Source of the DNA: Cyclobacteriaceae bacterium
GTDB taxonomy: Bacteria; Bacteroidota; Bacteroidia; Cytophagales; Cyclobacteriaceae
DNA: 11,833 bases
Assembly (NCBI GenBank): GCA_015492915.1
Contig: WGED01000236.1
Span: forward strand, 1-11,833
Direction of reading: 5' to 3'
The position numbers and the translations under genes are program-made. The notes below the pieces were generated by a model. The model made no database searches, was not told the DNA's origin, and saw nothing but the letters and a program-made list of their open reading frames with translations. How positions within the stretch are numbered: the stretch's first letter is position 1; the number at the start of each line of letters is the position of its first letter. Of this stretch, positions 1 to 7,156 are shown piece after piece.

Positions 1-399
1 CTCAAGATTTTTCAGATCCAGTACTTTTGGCGGAATAGCTGTAAAGGTACCCCTCGTCATCTCCAGTGATTTAATTTTTGCCGGATTTTCATAGGCAAGT
101 AATGAGTCATATTTCAATTGCCTTAGTGAGTCGGCTTGAGTGCGTTCTTTTTTTCTGCGCAAAGCTATCATGGTAATGCGTGTTTTCGCTTGATCAGATA
201 AGCCCTCTCGGTATTGCGCGTATCTTTGTCGTTGCTCTTCGAGTGCTCTCTGCTCGTTTTCCCAAAGGTGTGTCTGGGCTGCTTTGAGTGAGTCAAGCTC
301 TTTGATCCGGCTTTCCGGCAGGATAAGTTGCTGGGCGTCGAGCTGCAAGTATGAGATTGTCAGTACGGGGAGGAGCAGGGATTTGATGATCAGTTTCAT
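1..399 (-). CDS. Exported coiled-coil / leucine-rich-repeat protein, N-terminal part (partial)
   Basis: This reading frame starts at an ATG (complement of 397-399) and stays open to the window edge, giving 133 residues with the C-terminus missing. Residues 1-22 form a signal peptide (MKLIIKSLLLPVLTISYLQLDA), read as a basic start, a hydrophobic core and a likely cut after DA. Residues about 30-110 are highly charged, rich in Glu, Gln, Arg and Lys, and look like a long helix or coiled coil. The last visible residues (TAIPPKVLDLKNLE) fit the start of a leucine-rich repeat of the 'IPxxVxxLxNLxxL' kind, so further repeats probably follow outside the window. Such proteins usually bind other proteins at the cell envelope; the specific role cannot be read here. 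The export signal is clear, and the repeat assignment rests on one partial repeat. Confidence 0.75.
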   Translation of the reverse strand, partial: MKLIIKSLLLPVLTISYLQLDAQQLILPESRIKELDSLKAAQTHLWENEQRALEEQRQRYAQYREGLSDQAKTRITMIALRRKKERTQADSLRQLKYDSLLAYENPAKIKSLEMTRGTFTAIPPKVLDLKNLE

Positions 400-421
400 G
401 GGCAAAGTTGTTTGGTCAATA

Positions 422-450
422 CAATATAACTAAAAAATTAGTTGTACGAA
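422..450 (-). promoter_or_regulatory. Possible promoter of the leucine-rich-repeat gene
   Basis: On the minus strand TATATTG (complement of 422-428) lies 18 bases downstream of TTCG (complement of 447-450), a weak match to the Bacteroidota -7/-33 pair. A perfect 6-bp inverted repeat (AACTAA at 428-433, TTAGTT at 438-443, 4-base loop) sits between the two boxes and could be an operator. Transcription would begin about 15 bases before the start codon. The match is partial, so this is tentative. Confidence 0.28.
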
Positions 451-496
451 AGTAATATACCGGAAATAACGCCTCACCGGCATCGACACGGCAATG

Positions 497-524
497 CTAT
501 GAAAAAATAGCTGTTTTTTCATAG
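497..524. repeat. Perfect 11-bp hairpin
   Basis: CTATGAAAAAA (497-507) and TTTTTTCATAG (514-524) are exact reverse complements around a 6-base loop. On neither strand is the stem followed by a T-run, so it is not a standard terminator. On the minus strand it lies about 100 bases upstream of the leucine-rich-repeat start codon. Its role is unknown. Confidence 0.7.
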
Positions 525-547
525 GGAGGGAAAGGACAGGCTATAAC

Positions 548-734
548 CCAAAATTCTCAATAACCTTTCTATTCCGAGTTGAAATTACTTCAAAATCAGG
601 CACTTCGTTCACGTTTGATTCGTCACCCTAAAAATGCATTATACCTCCTCATCAAACGTGCTGATTTTCTTCCCGCCCTGGCGGGACAAGTTGTACTTTA
701 ACCTCTCATAACGAAATCCTGGTGAGAATTTTGG
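548..734. repeat. Large imperfect inverted repeat, MITE-like or hairpin element
   Basis: Left arm 548-619 and right arm 651-734 are reverse complements in three exact blocks that keep the same order: 12 bp at the outer ends (548-559 with 723-734), 8 bp (592-599 with 661-668) and 10 bp next to the loop (610-619 with 651-660). The sequence between the outer and middle blocks is also recognisably similar but diverged. The loop is 31 bases (620-650). The left arm has an extra 10 bases (600-609). The right arm has an extra GC-rich stretch that is itself a 7-bp palindrome (671-677 with 680-686). Such an architecture fits a non-autonomous miniature transposable element or a structured RNA. No coding sequence and no clear target-site duplication was found. 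Confidence 0.6.
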
Positions 735-749
735 CTTTAAAGGAAATAT

Positions 750-1193
750 TCAGAACCAGCTTTTCACCATATCAAATCCCATCATAATACCCCAGGTGAG
801 GAAGTACGACCACAGGATGATGCCGATGATGAGGAATGGCATGAGTTTCGAGGTAGGCTTGATGATCAGCAGTCCTACGATGATAGCGGTGATGGGGCCT
901 AACAGTCCGGGGCTGAGTATGCCGACGCCGTACACACCGTATTTATCGACAAGGGCAGAGAACTTCCCTTTTTCTTTTTCAAGTTTTTCTTTACTCCATT
1001 TTTTAGTCACCCACTTTTTTACCGATTCGCCGAAATAAAACAATAAAATCACCGTGGTGATGGAGCCCAGCGACGTGTACAGGCCGATTTCGAAAATTGA
1101 TGATTTGAGTGCTATACCCACGGGAATGGCTTTCCAAATGCCCAGCACACCCACGAGATATATCGTTATGGCTTTGTATATGGCGTTTTCCAT
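750..1193 (-). CDS. Small integral membrane protein, COG2426 / putative small multidrug export family
   Basis: This is a 147-residue membrane protein with about four hydrophobic segments: residues 6-30, 37-53, 84-110 and 114-140. A very basic cytoplasmic-type loop (about 55-78, many Lys and Glu) separates the second and third. The motif WKAIPVGIAL near residue 20 resembles the 'RGAIPLG' motif of the family once named putative small multi-drug export protein (COG2426, Pfam Sm_multidrug_ex), and length and topology agree. The export role is only a family label; no substrate is established from the sequence. It starts at ATG 1193 and has its own upstream region of about 150 bases, divergent from the M61 peptidase gene. 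I saw no good promoter or Shine-Dalgarno sequence for it. Confidence 0.75.
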   Translation of the reverse strand: MENAIYKAITIYLVGVLGIWKAIPVGIALKSSIFEIGLYTSLGSITTVILLFYFGESVKKWVTKKWSKEKLEKEKGKFSALVDKYGVYGVGILSPGLLGPITAIIVGLLIIKPTSKLMPFLIIGIILWSYFLTWGIMMGFDMVKSWF

Positions 1194-1383
1194 TGAACCG
1201 ATAGTTGCTATTAGCGGCGCAATTTAATAAAAGACGATCGAATTCACTCCTGAGGTTGATGAGGAATCTTGCATTTTAATAAAGCAACCCTGTATTGCCT
1301 GTCATGCTCACATTTATTAATTAATCACCACCGGTTTTGTTTTTTTGAAAGATATAATTTGTTTTGGGCAAATTGACATACTT

Positions 1384-3174
1384 ATGAACAGGATATCAGG
1401 GATTTTTCCGTCGGGGATCGTTATTGCTTTTCTTTTTGTCGCTACGCATTCTGTAGCCGCCTCGCTGGAATATGTTGTTTCCATGCCAAATCCGGCTTCC
1501 CATTATTTTGAAGTAAAGGTATTGCTGAAGGATTATAAAAAGGATTATGTCGATTTCAAAATGCCGGTGTGGACGCCCGGGTCCTATCTGATAAGGGAAT
1601 ACGCCCGCAATGTGGAGGGATTTGCTGCGGCAAAAGGCAATGGCATTCCGGTGAAACATGAAAAAATCAATAAAAATGCATGGCGTGTATGGCATGGGAA
1701 ATCGTCTGTTTTGGAGATCAGCTACTCGGTATACGCTTTCGACGGATCGGTGCGCATGAGTTACCTCGATGAAAATCATGCATTTATCATGGCCAATACA
1801 CTGCTTATGTACACAGACGCACTGAGGTTTGAGCCGCTCACATTGCGATTGAATATCCCCGGCCGCTGGAAAAATATCTCTACATCGTTGAACGCCGGCC
1901 ATGAGAAAAACACTTTTATCGCACCCGATTACGATGCACTGGTCGATTCGCCGGTTGAAATCGGTAATCATGAAGTCATACGGTTTACCGCTGCCGGCGT
2001 GGAGCACGAAGTTGCTATGTACGGAGAGGCTTTTTATGATGCAGAGAAGATCCGGGGTGATTTAACAAAGCTTATTGAAACGGCGACGAAGATTTTTGAT
2101 GAAAATCCCAATGAAAAATATGTGTTCATCGTGCACAATCAGAGCACGGGTGGAGGCGGCCTGGAGCACATGAGTTCCACTGTACTCAATGTACGCCGCA
2201 ACATTTATCAGTCAAATTATAATTCCTTTCTCACGCTGGCCGCGCATGAATATTTTCACCTGTGGCTTGTGAAGAGGATAAAACCCGCAGCTCTTGAAAA
2301 GTTGGATTACGATCGTGAAAATTATACGGACCTGTTGTGGTTTATGGAGGGCGTGACCAGTTATTATGAGGAGAAAATCATGCTCAGAAGTGGATATTTT
2401 GACCAGCAGACATTTCTCGACAGGCTTGTAAAGGCCATGGCCAACATTAAAAATACACCCGGGGCGAAAGTGCAGTCTGTAGCACAGGCCAGCTTCGATG
2501 CCTGGATAAAATTTTACAGACAAAACGAAAACAGCCACAACGATCAGGTATCATATTACAGCAAAGGAATGATTCTGGGGGCATTGCTCGATCTGGCGAT
2601 CATCCACAATTCGGAAGGAAGGAATTCGCTTGATGATGTGCTCAGGTATCTGTATGAAAATTATCATAAAAAAGGAAAAGGCATTACAACGGAAAATTTA
2701 CGGAAGGCGTGCGAGCATTTCGGTGGTATGGATTTCGGTCAATTTTTCAATGACTACATCTACGGCACCCGGCCGCTGCCCAATAACGAATATCTCCGTC
2801 TGGCCGGCGTCGGGTTGCTTCAGCTTAAAAATGATCTAAAACCCATGTCCCTTGGCGTCAGCCTGACACAGCAAAACGGCGCCGCGGTGATTTCATCGGT
2901 CAAAAAGGGTAGCCCGGCTTTTGAAGCCGGATTGAGTGCCGATGACGAACTGATCGCCCTCGATGGTTTCAGGATAAATAAAAATAACTTCAATTCCATA
3001 CTGGATAATTACGCGCCGGGCAGCCGTGTATTTCTGACTATCAGCAGGGACGGTCTGTTGCTGCATAAGGAAGTTGTGGTGAGGAGGGATGATTCGGTGG
3101 TTTACGCTTTTGAATTGATGGAGGAGAAATCGCCAATGCAGCAAAAAGTGTCGGAAGTCTGGCTTGGTTTGTGA
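1384..3174 (+). CDS. M61 family metallopeptidase with C-terminal PDZ domain, exported
   Basis: This is a 596-residue zinc peptidase of the M61 (glycyl aminopeptidase-like) family. ATG 1384 is chosen over an upstream in-frame TTG at 1345 because it places a good signal peptide at the N-terminus (cut likely after SVAA, about residue 26). The M61 N-terminal beta domain follows. The catalytic domain then shows the GGGGLEHMSS substrate-side motif and the zinc motif HEYFH (residues 288-292), with the third ligand probably Glu322 in WFMEGV. A PDZ domain covers about residues 490-575 (GSPAFEAGL ligand-loop helix, then DELIALDG). The size is typical of the family. It likely acts in the periplasm or at the outer surface as an aminopeptidase. 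It lies 67 bases before ligA on the same strand, but the functions are unrelated and co-transcription is uncertain. Confidence 0.92.
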   Translation: MNRISGIFPSGIVIAFLFVATHSVAASLEYVVSMPNPASHYFEVKVLLKDYKKDYVDFKMPVWTPGSYLIREYARNVEGFAAAKGNGIPVKHEKINKNAWRVWHGKSSVLEISYSVYAFDGSVRMSYLDENHAFIMANTLLMYTDALRFEPLTLRLNIPGRWKNISTSLNAGHEKNTFIAPDYDALVDSPVEIGNHEVIRFTAAGVEHEVAMYGEAFYDAEKIRGDLTKLIETATKIFDENPNEKYVFIVHNQSTGGGGLEHMSSTVLNVRRNIYQSNYNSFLTLAAHEYFHLWLVKRIKPAALEKLDYDRENYTDLLWFMEGVTSYYEEKIMLRSGYFDQQTFLDRLVKAMANIKNTPGAKVQSVAQASFDAWIKFYRQNENSHNDQVSYYSKGMILGALLDLAIIHNSEGRNSLDDVLRYLYENYHKKGKGITTENLRKACEHFGGMDFGQFFNDYIYGTRPLPNNEYLRLAGVGLLQLKNDLKPMSLGVSLTQQNGAAVISSVKKGSPAFEAGLSADDELIALDGFRINKNNFNSILDNYAPGSRVFLTISRDGLLLHKEVVVRRDDSVVYAFELMEEKSPMQQKVSEVWLGL

Positions 3175-3241
3175 GAAAACCATTGTCATTTTTTGTTAAT
3201 TGCATACAAAACCACACTATGGATTATTACCATATTTTGCC

Positions 3242-5308
3242 ATGACAAGGGAGCAAGCAAAGAAAACCATCGAAGAACTCATCGAAAAGATCGACTACTA
3301 CAACATGCGGTATTATCAGGACAGCGTATCTGAAATATCCGACCAGGAGTTCGATCAGTTAATGAAAAAGCTTGAAGATCTCGAAGCGCAGTTTCCTGAA
3401 TTCAAATATCCGTATTCCCCGACGCAACGGGTGGGAGGGACGATCACTGGCCAGTTTGAGACGGTGATTCACAAATATCCCATGCTCTCATTGTCCAATA
3501 CCTATTCGGAAGAGGAGTTGCTCGATTTTGACAACAGGGTAGCAAAAGGCCTGAACGGTGAGTCCTACGAATACTTTTGCGAGCTGAAATTTGACGGCGT
3601 GGCTATTAGCCTGTGGTACGAGAATGGCATTTTACGGCGCGCCGTGACCCGCGGCGACGGTATCCGCGGCGACGACATCACTGCCAATGCCAAAACCATC
3701 AAAACCATTCCCCTGAGGGTAAAGAAAAATGTGTCGTTGCCGAGGGAGTTTGAGGTGAGAGGCGAGGTTTTTATGCCGAGGAAAGAGTTTGAAAAGCTCA
3801 ATAAGGAAAGAGAGAAACGTGGCGAAGATTTGTTTGCCAATCCCAGGAATTTTGCTTCGGGCACATTGAAGTTGCAGGATTCGTCCATTGTGGCGGGTAG
3901 GCGGCTCGATTGCTACATGTACTACTTCCTGAGCGATGAAGAAGTGATCAAAACTCATGAGGAAGGCATTCACCTCATCGAAAAGGCCGGCTTCAATGTG
4001 TCACCTACCTATGAAAAATGCGCCGATATTCATGAGGTACTGGCCTATATCAAGAAGTGGGAGAAGAGGAGATTTGAGGAGGTGCCGGTTGATACCGACG
4101 GCATTGTAATCAAAGTGAACAGCATCGAGCAGCAGCGCCGCCTCGGATTCACAGCCAAAAGCCCTCGATGGGCCATTGCCTATAAGTACAAACCTGAAAA
4201 TGCCAGGACAAAACTGAAAGGGATCACCTTCCAGGTTGGTCGTACGGGGGCTATCACACCCGTGGCTGAGCTGGAGCCCGTACAACTGGCGGGAACGACC
4301 GTAAAGCGTGCATCGCTCCATAATGCCAATGAAATAGAGCGCCTCGGGCTCCGGATCGGCGATTATGTGTTTGTGGAAAAGGGGGGTGATATCATCCCCA
4401 AGGTCACGGGTGTTGATTTAAAGAGCAGACCGGAAGGCCTCAGAGAATTCGAATTCATAACTCACTGCCCCGAATGTGGCACTGAACTGGTACGAAAAGA
4501 AGGAGAGGCGCAGCACTACTGTCCCAATGAAGATGGTTGTCCGCCACAGGTCATGGGCCGGATCGAACATTTTATTCAACGCAGTGCCATGAATATTGAA
4601 GGCCTCGGGCCTGAGACCATCAGAGGGCTCCTCGACAAGGGCAAGATCCACGATGTAGCTGATCTTTATACTCTCACTTTCGACGACCTCAACGGGCTTG
4701 AGTTCAAGATTTATTCAGAGAAAAAGGATGACTACACGATTCGCAGTCTGCGCGAAAAATCGGCAAAAAATATCATTAATTCCATAGAGCGGTCCAAATC
4801 GAGGCCTTTTGACAGGCTTCTTTTCGGTTTGGGCATCCGGTATGTCGGTTCCACGGTAGCCGAAAAGCTGGCGTCGTATTTCAAGGATATCAGAAAACTG
4901 GCCGAAGCGGATTATGAGGAATTAATCAATGTGCCGGAAATAGGCGAGATGATCGCCCAAAGTGTGCAGGCCTGGTTTGCCAGAGAAAAAAACAAAAAAC
5001 TCATAGAACGGCTGATCCGCTATGGATTAAAGACGAAAATTGAAGAAGAGAAAGAATTTGAGGGCAATCGTAAACTGGATGGAAAAACATTCGTAATTTC
5101 GGGTGTTTTTAATAAGGTAAGCAGAGATGAGTTGAAAGAGCTGATAAAAAAACATGGTGGCAGGGTCGTATCATCAATTTCTTCGAAGCTCGATTATCTG
5201 GTAGCAGGTGAAAACATGGGGCCTGCAAAGAAGCAAAAAGCGCAACAATTAAGCATCACGACCATCTCGGAAGATGAGTTTTTGGACATGATCGGCGAAA
5301 ATGATTGA
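3242..5308 (+). CDS. ligA: NAD-dependent DNA ligase LigA
   Basis: This 688-residue protein seals nicks in DNA using NAD+, in replication and repair. All standard parts are present and in order. The N-terminal Ia domain has the NAD-binding YYxxD-like stretch (residues 18-28). The adenylation domain carries the nucleophile Lys116 in ELKFDG and a DGIVIK motif. An OB fold follows, then a zinc finger with Cys409, Cys412, Cys427 and Cys433. Helix-hairpin-helix repeats span about 440-600, and a C-terminal BRCT domain (about 610-688, LDGKTFVISG) ends the protein. ATG 3242 is preferred to the in-frame TTG at 3200 because family members begin just before the TREQA-type helix. The last 8 bases overlap the next gene, implying translational coupling. 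An ATG-started 8-codon frame (3219-3245) ends in an ATGA overlap with this start. Confidence 0.97.
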   Translation: MTREQAKKTIEELIEKIDYYNMRYYQDSVSEISDQEFDQLMKKLEDLEAQFPEFKYPYSPTQRVGGTITGQFETVIHKYPMLSLSNTYSEEELLDFDNRVAKGLNGESYEYFCELKFDGVAISLWYENGILRRAVTRGDGIRGDDITANAKTIKTIPLRVKKNVSLPREFEVRGEVFMPRKEFEKLNKEREKRGEDLFANPRNFASGTLKLQDSSIVAGRRLDCYMYYFLSDEEVIKTHEEGIHLIEKAGFNVSPTYEKCADIHEVLAYIKKWEKRRFEEVPVDTDGIVIKVNSIEQQRRLGFTAKSPRWAIAYKYKPENARTKLKGITFQVGRTGAITPVAELEPVQLAGTTVKRASLHNANEIERLGLRIGDYVFVEKGGDIIPKVTGVDLKSRPEGLREFEFITHCPECGTELVRKEGEAQHYCPNEDGCPPQVMGRIEHFIQRSAMNIEGLGPETIRGLLDKGKIHDVADLYTLTFDDLNGLEFKIYSEKKDDYTIRSLREKSAKNIINSIERSKSRPFDRLLFGLGIRYVGSTVAEKLASYFKDIRKLAEADYEELINVPEIGEMIAQSVQAWFAREKNKKLIERLIRYGLKTKIEEEKEFEGNRKLDGKTFVISGVFNKVSRDELKELIKKHGGRVVSSISSKLDYLVAGENMGPAKKQKAQQLSITTISEDEFLDMIGEND

Positions 5309-5831
5309 TTTTTTAAAGAAATATACTTTTCCGATAGGCTTGAAAAAGTCGTTGAAAGCCGGTGTAAAAAGGTACAGCCCGGGCTATGCCGATGCGGAAA
5401 AGATCCTGATCTTTTTTACTTCCGAGGGAAACCAGAAAATTGTACTTGTCAGGAGCCTTATCAACAAGCTCGAGAAAGAAGGTAAAAAGGTAAGTTGTTT
5501 TTATCTGCTGCTCCAGGACGAAGACAAGCCCGACGTGCACCTGGATGAGGGCATGAAAAGACTGACAAAGGAAGACTTTTCCATGTTTGGTGAAATACTG
5601 GAACCCGGCATCAGGGAGCTGCTTCATGAGGAATTTGATTATTTCATTCATGCCGATACCGAGTGCAGTATTTATTCCGACCTTATCCTTGCCCAAAGCA
5701 GGGCAAAATGCAGAATCGGCAAATATTTCGAAGGTCATGAGGCTGAATATGATCTGATGATCAAAATCGGAGATGACAAGAAAGTGAATTATTTGCTCCA
5801 GCAAATATATCACTATGCCAAAGCTTTGTGA
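5301..5831 (+). CDS. DUF6913-like protein of unknown function
   Basis: This is a 176-residue soluble protein with no signal peptide or membrane segment. The N-terminus is basic (KKSLKAGVKRYSPG). Next comes an alternating beta/alpha pattern: ILIFFTS as strand 1, a helix with VRSLINKLEKEGK, then VSCFYLLL as strand 2. A later strand DYFIHAD leads to a conserved-looking SDLILAQSRAKCRIG segment, and the C-terminal helix is NYLLQQIYHYAKAL. This matches my memory of DUF6913, a Bacteroidota family of about 170 residues, often near ligA and dapA. The Rossmann-like layout resembles a nucleotide or glycosyl-binding fold, but no catalytic motif is visible and I assign no function. It begins inside ligA (ATG 5301, 8-base overlap) and ends 72 bases before dapA, so the three genes probably share a transcript. 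Confidence 0.8.
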   Translation: MIDFLKKYTFPIGLKKSLKAGVKRYSPGYADAEKILIFFTSEGNQKIVLVRSLINKLEKEGKKVSCFYLLLQDEDKPDVHLDEGMKRLTKEDFSMFGEILEPGIRELLHEEFDYFIHADTECSIYSDLILAQSRAKCRIGKYFEGHEAEYDLMIKIGDDKKVNYLLQQIYHYAKAL

Positions 5832-5903
5832 TTGGCAATAGCCGGGAGGTCCTTTATTGCAGTAAAATTAGAAATTAGTATATATAAAGAACAGGATAAA
5901 ATC

Positions 5904-6770
5904 ATGCAACATACATTGAAAGGAACGGGAGTGGCGCTGGTCACACCTTTTACTGCGGATCTTAAAATCGACTATTCGGGTTTTGAAAGACTTCTGCAGC
6001 ATTGTGCTCATGGCGGTGTGGATTACTATGTGGTGAATGGGACCACCGGTGAGTCGGCTACAACCGATAAACATGAGAAAAGGGCGCTTTTGAAGTTCAT
6101 TCTGGAACATAACCCCGGGAGTCTCCCCGTGGTATATGGCACCGGTGGCTATGATACACAGGATATTATCGATCATATCCGGGAGATGGACTGGACAGGA
6201 GTAGCGGCGTTGCTGAGTGTGAGTCCGTACTATAACCGGCCGAGCCAGAAAGGCATCATCGCTCATTATGAGGCCATCGCTGATGTATGCCCCGTACCTG
6301 TACTTATGTACAATGTTCCCAAGCGAACCGGTACCAACATGACCGCTGCCACGACTCTTGAGCTGGCAAAGCATGAAAATATCATGGGTATTAAAGAGGC
6401 TTCGGGAGATTTCGGACAAATCATGGATATTGCTGTTGGCAAACCTGATGATTTCGTACTTGTTTCAGGTGACGATATGGCTACAGTACCGATGATCTCC
6501 GTGGGCGCTATCGGCGCCATTTCGGTACTGGCCAATGCCCTTCCTGCAGAAATGTCGGGAATGGTACGTGCCGCGCTGGAGGGTGATTATGAAAAAGCAA
6601 GGACTTTTATGCCCCGGCTCAACAGCCTCAACCCGCACATGTATTCCGAATCGAGTCCGGTAGGAATAAAAGAGACATTAAGCTTGCTGCGGATATGTGA
6701 CAATCATGTCCGGCTGCCATTGGTCAAGGCTTCAGAAAAGCTGTCAGCAACCATAAAAAGCCTTCTCTGA
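5904..6770 (+). CDS. dapA: 4-hydroxy-tetrahydrodipicolinate synthase DapA
   Basis: This 288-residue TIM-barrel enzyme condenses pyruvate with aspartate semialdehyde, the first committed step to diaminopimelate and lysine. The active-site residues can be placed. Thr47-Thr48 sit in NGTTGESATT. Tyr110 sits in SPYYNRPSQKG and Tyr136 in MYNVPKRTG. Arg141 binds the semialdehyde carboxylate. Lys164, in GIKEASGD, forms the Schiff base. Length is normal for the family. ATG 5904 is chosen because the family starts with a short strand like LKGTGVALVTPF; a TTG extension back to 5832 would add 24 unrelated residues. The gene ends the plus-strand ligA cluster and is followed at 6820-6846 by a strong terminator. 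No feedback-regulation element such as a lysine riboswitch was seen in the 72 bases upstream. Confidence 0.96.
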   Translation: MQHTLKGTGVALVTPFTADLKIDYSGFERLLQHCAHGGVDYYVVNGTTGESATTDKHEKRALLKFILEHNPGSLPVVYGTGGYDTQDIIDHIREMDWTGVAALLSVSPYYNRPSQKGIIAHYEAIADVCPVPVLMYNVPKRTGTNMTAATTLELAKHENIMGIKEASGDFGQIMDIAVGKPDDFVLVSGDDMATVPMISVGAIGAISVLANALPAEMSGMVRAALEGDYEKARTFMPRLNSLNPHMYSESSPVGIKETLSLLRICDNHVRLPLVKASEKLSATIKSLL

Positions 6771-6819
6771 GCATTCCGGGCTAATATTTAAGGAAAAGCC
6801 ATAAGATTTTGTACAATAA

Positions 6820-6846
6820 AAAAAGGAGCATATTATGCTCCTTTTT
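6820..6846. terminator. Bidirectional rho-independent terminator between dapA and the Hc1-like gene
   Basis: AAAAAGGAGCAT (6820-6831) pairs exactly with ATGCTCCTTTTT (6835-6846) around a 3-base loop, giving a 12-bp stem. T-rich sequence follows on the plus strand (TTTTTAATTTTTT) and on the minus strand (TTTTTTTATTG). It lies 49 bases after the dapA stop and 27 bases after the stop of the converging Hc1-like gene, so it can end both transcripts. Confidence 0.9.
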
Positions 6847-6873
6847 AATTTTTTGTGATTGGAATACAGCGAA

Positions 6874-7053
6874 TTACTTCTTGCTGTTCTTAATGTCTTG
6901 TACCTCTTTACGGATAGCTTGAGAAAGGTTTTTGAGTTCTTGCATGCCTTTTCTCACTCTGGTCCCGGCGGCTTGGTTTCCTTTTTCGTAGAATTTCTGG
7001 AAATCTGCTTCAAGGGACATTACTAAATCTCTAAGTTCATCAAATCTTTTCAT
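6874..7053 (-). CDS. Histone H1-like protein, Hc1 type
   Basis: This is a 59-residue, helix-forming, Lys/Arg-rich protein. It begins MKRFDELRDLVMSLEADFQK, continues FYEKGNQAAGTRVRKGMQEL and ends in a basic tail (IRKEVQDIKNSKK). The GNQAAGTRVRKGMQ core matches my memory of the Bacteroidota branch of the chlamydial Hc1 family (Pfam Hc1), short nucleoid-associated proteins thought to bind DNA. ATG 7053 is the only sensible start. The protein is much shorter than chlamydial Hc1 and lacks a long Lys/Ala-rich tail, so it may act as a small helical dimer. The gene has its own 103-base leader after the acyltransferase gene on the same strand, with a possible promoter at 7101-7129, and ends at the shared bidirectional terminator. 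Confidence 0.85.
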   Translation of the reverse strand: MKRFDELRDLVMSLEADFQKFYEKGNQAAGTRVRKGMQELKNLSQAIRKEVQDIKNSKK

Positions 7054-7100
7054 GTTATAAACGTTATGGTTACTTTAAAAACTGTTAAGGTTTACAAGGG

Positions 7101-7129
7101 CAATATAGCTAAAATGTTGAAAAATCAAT
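7101..7129 (-). promoter_or_regulatory. Possible promoter of the Hc1-like gene
   Basis: On the minus strand TATATTG (complement of 7101-7107) is preceded after 18 bases by ATTG (complement of 7126-7129), an approximate Bacteroidota -7/-33 pair. The same TATATTG word occurs before the leucine-rich-repeat gene. Transcription would start about 40 bases before ATG 7053, which would separate this gene from the upstream acyltransferase gene. Both boxes deviate from the consensus. Confidence 0.35.
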
Positions 7130-7156
7130 AAAATAAGCCCGTTTTTTAAAAATTTT

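Larger units (their letters stand above)
400..749. other. Intergenic region between two minus-strand genes, rich in inverted repeats
   Basis: These 350 bases have no convincing gene on either strand. They hold the possible promoter of the leucine-rich-repeat gene at the left, a perfect hairpin at 497-524, and a large imperfect inverted repeat at 548-734 that fills most of the remainder. No tRNA-like structure and no clear rho-independent terminator with a T-run was seen. Confidence 0.7.

Noticed and set aside
541..629. Minus-strand open stretch of about 28 codons (reads ...NEVPDFEVIS...) that looks like a coding remnant
   Set aside because: It has no in-frame start, is preceded directly by a stop, and lies inside the left arm of the large inverted repeat, which explains the sequence better.
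671..686. GC-rich palindrome as a rho-independent terminator for the small membrane protein gene
   Set aside because: The stem is only 7 bp with a 2-base loop, has no following T-run on the minus strand, and is better seen as part of the large repeat.
1336..1361. TATAATTTG (1353-1361) with upstream TTTG as a promoter for the M61 gene
   Set aside because: The -7 word has one base too many between TA and TTTG, and no TTTG lies at the right 19-20 base distance.
5832..5903. Lysine riboswitch or promoter upstream of dapA
   Set aside because: The 72-base gap is too short for a lysine riboswitch, and the AT-rich TATATATA word does not match the Bacteroidota -7 consensus.
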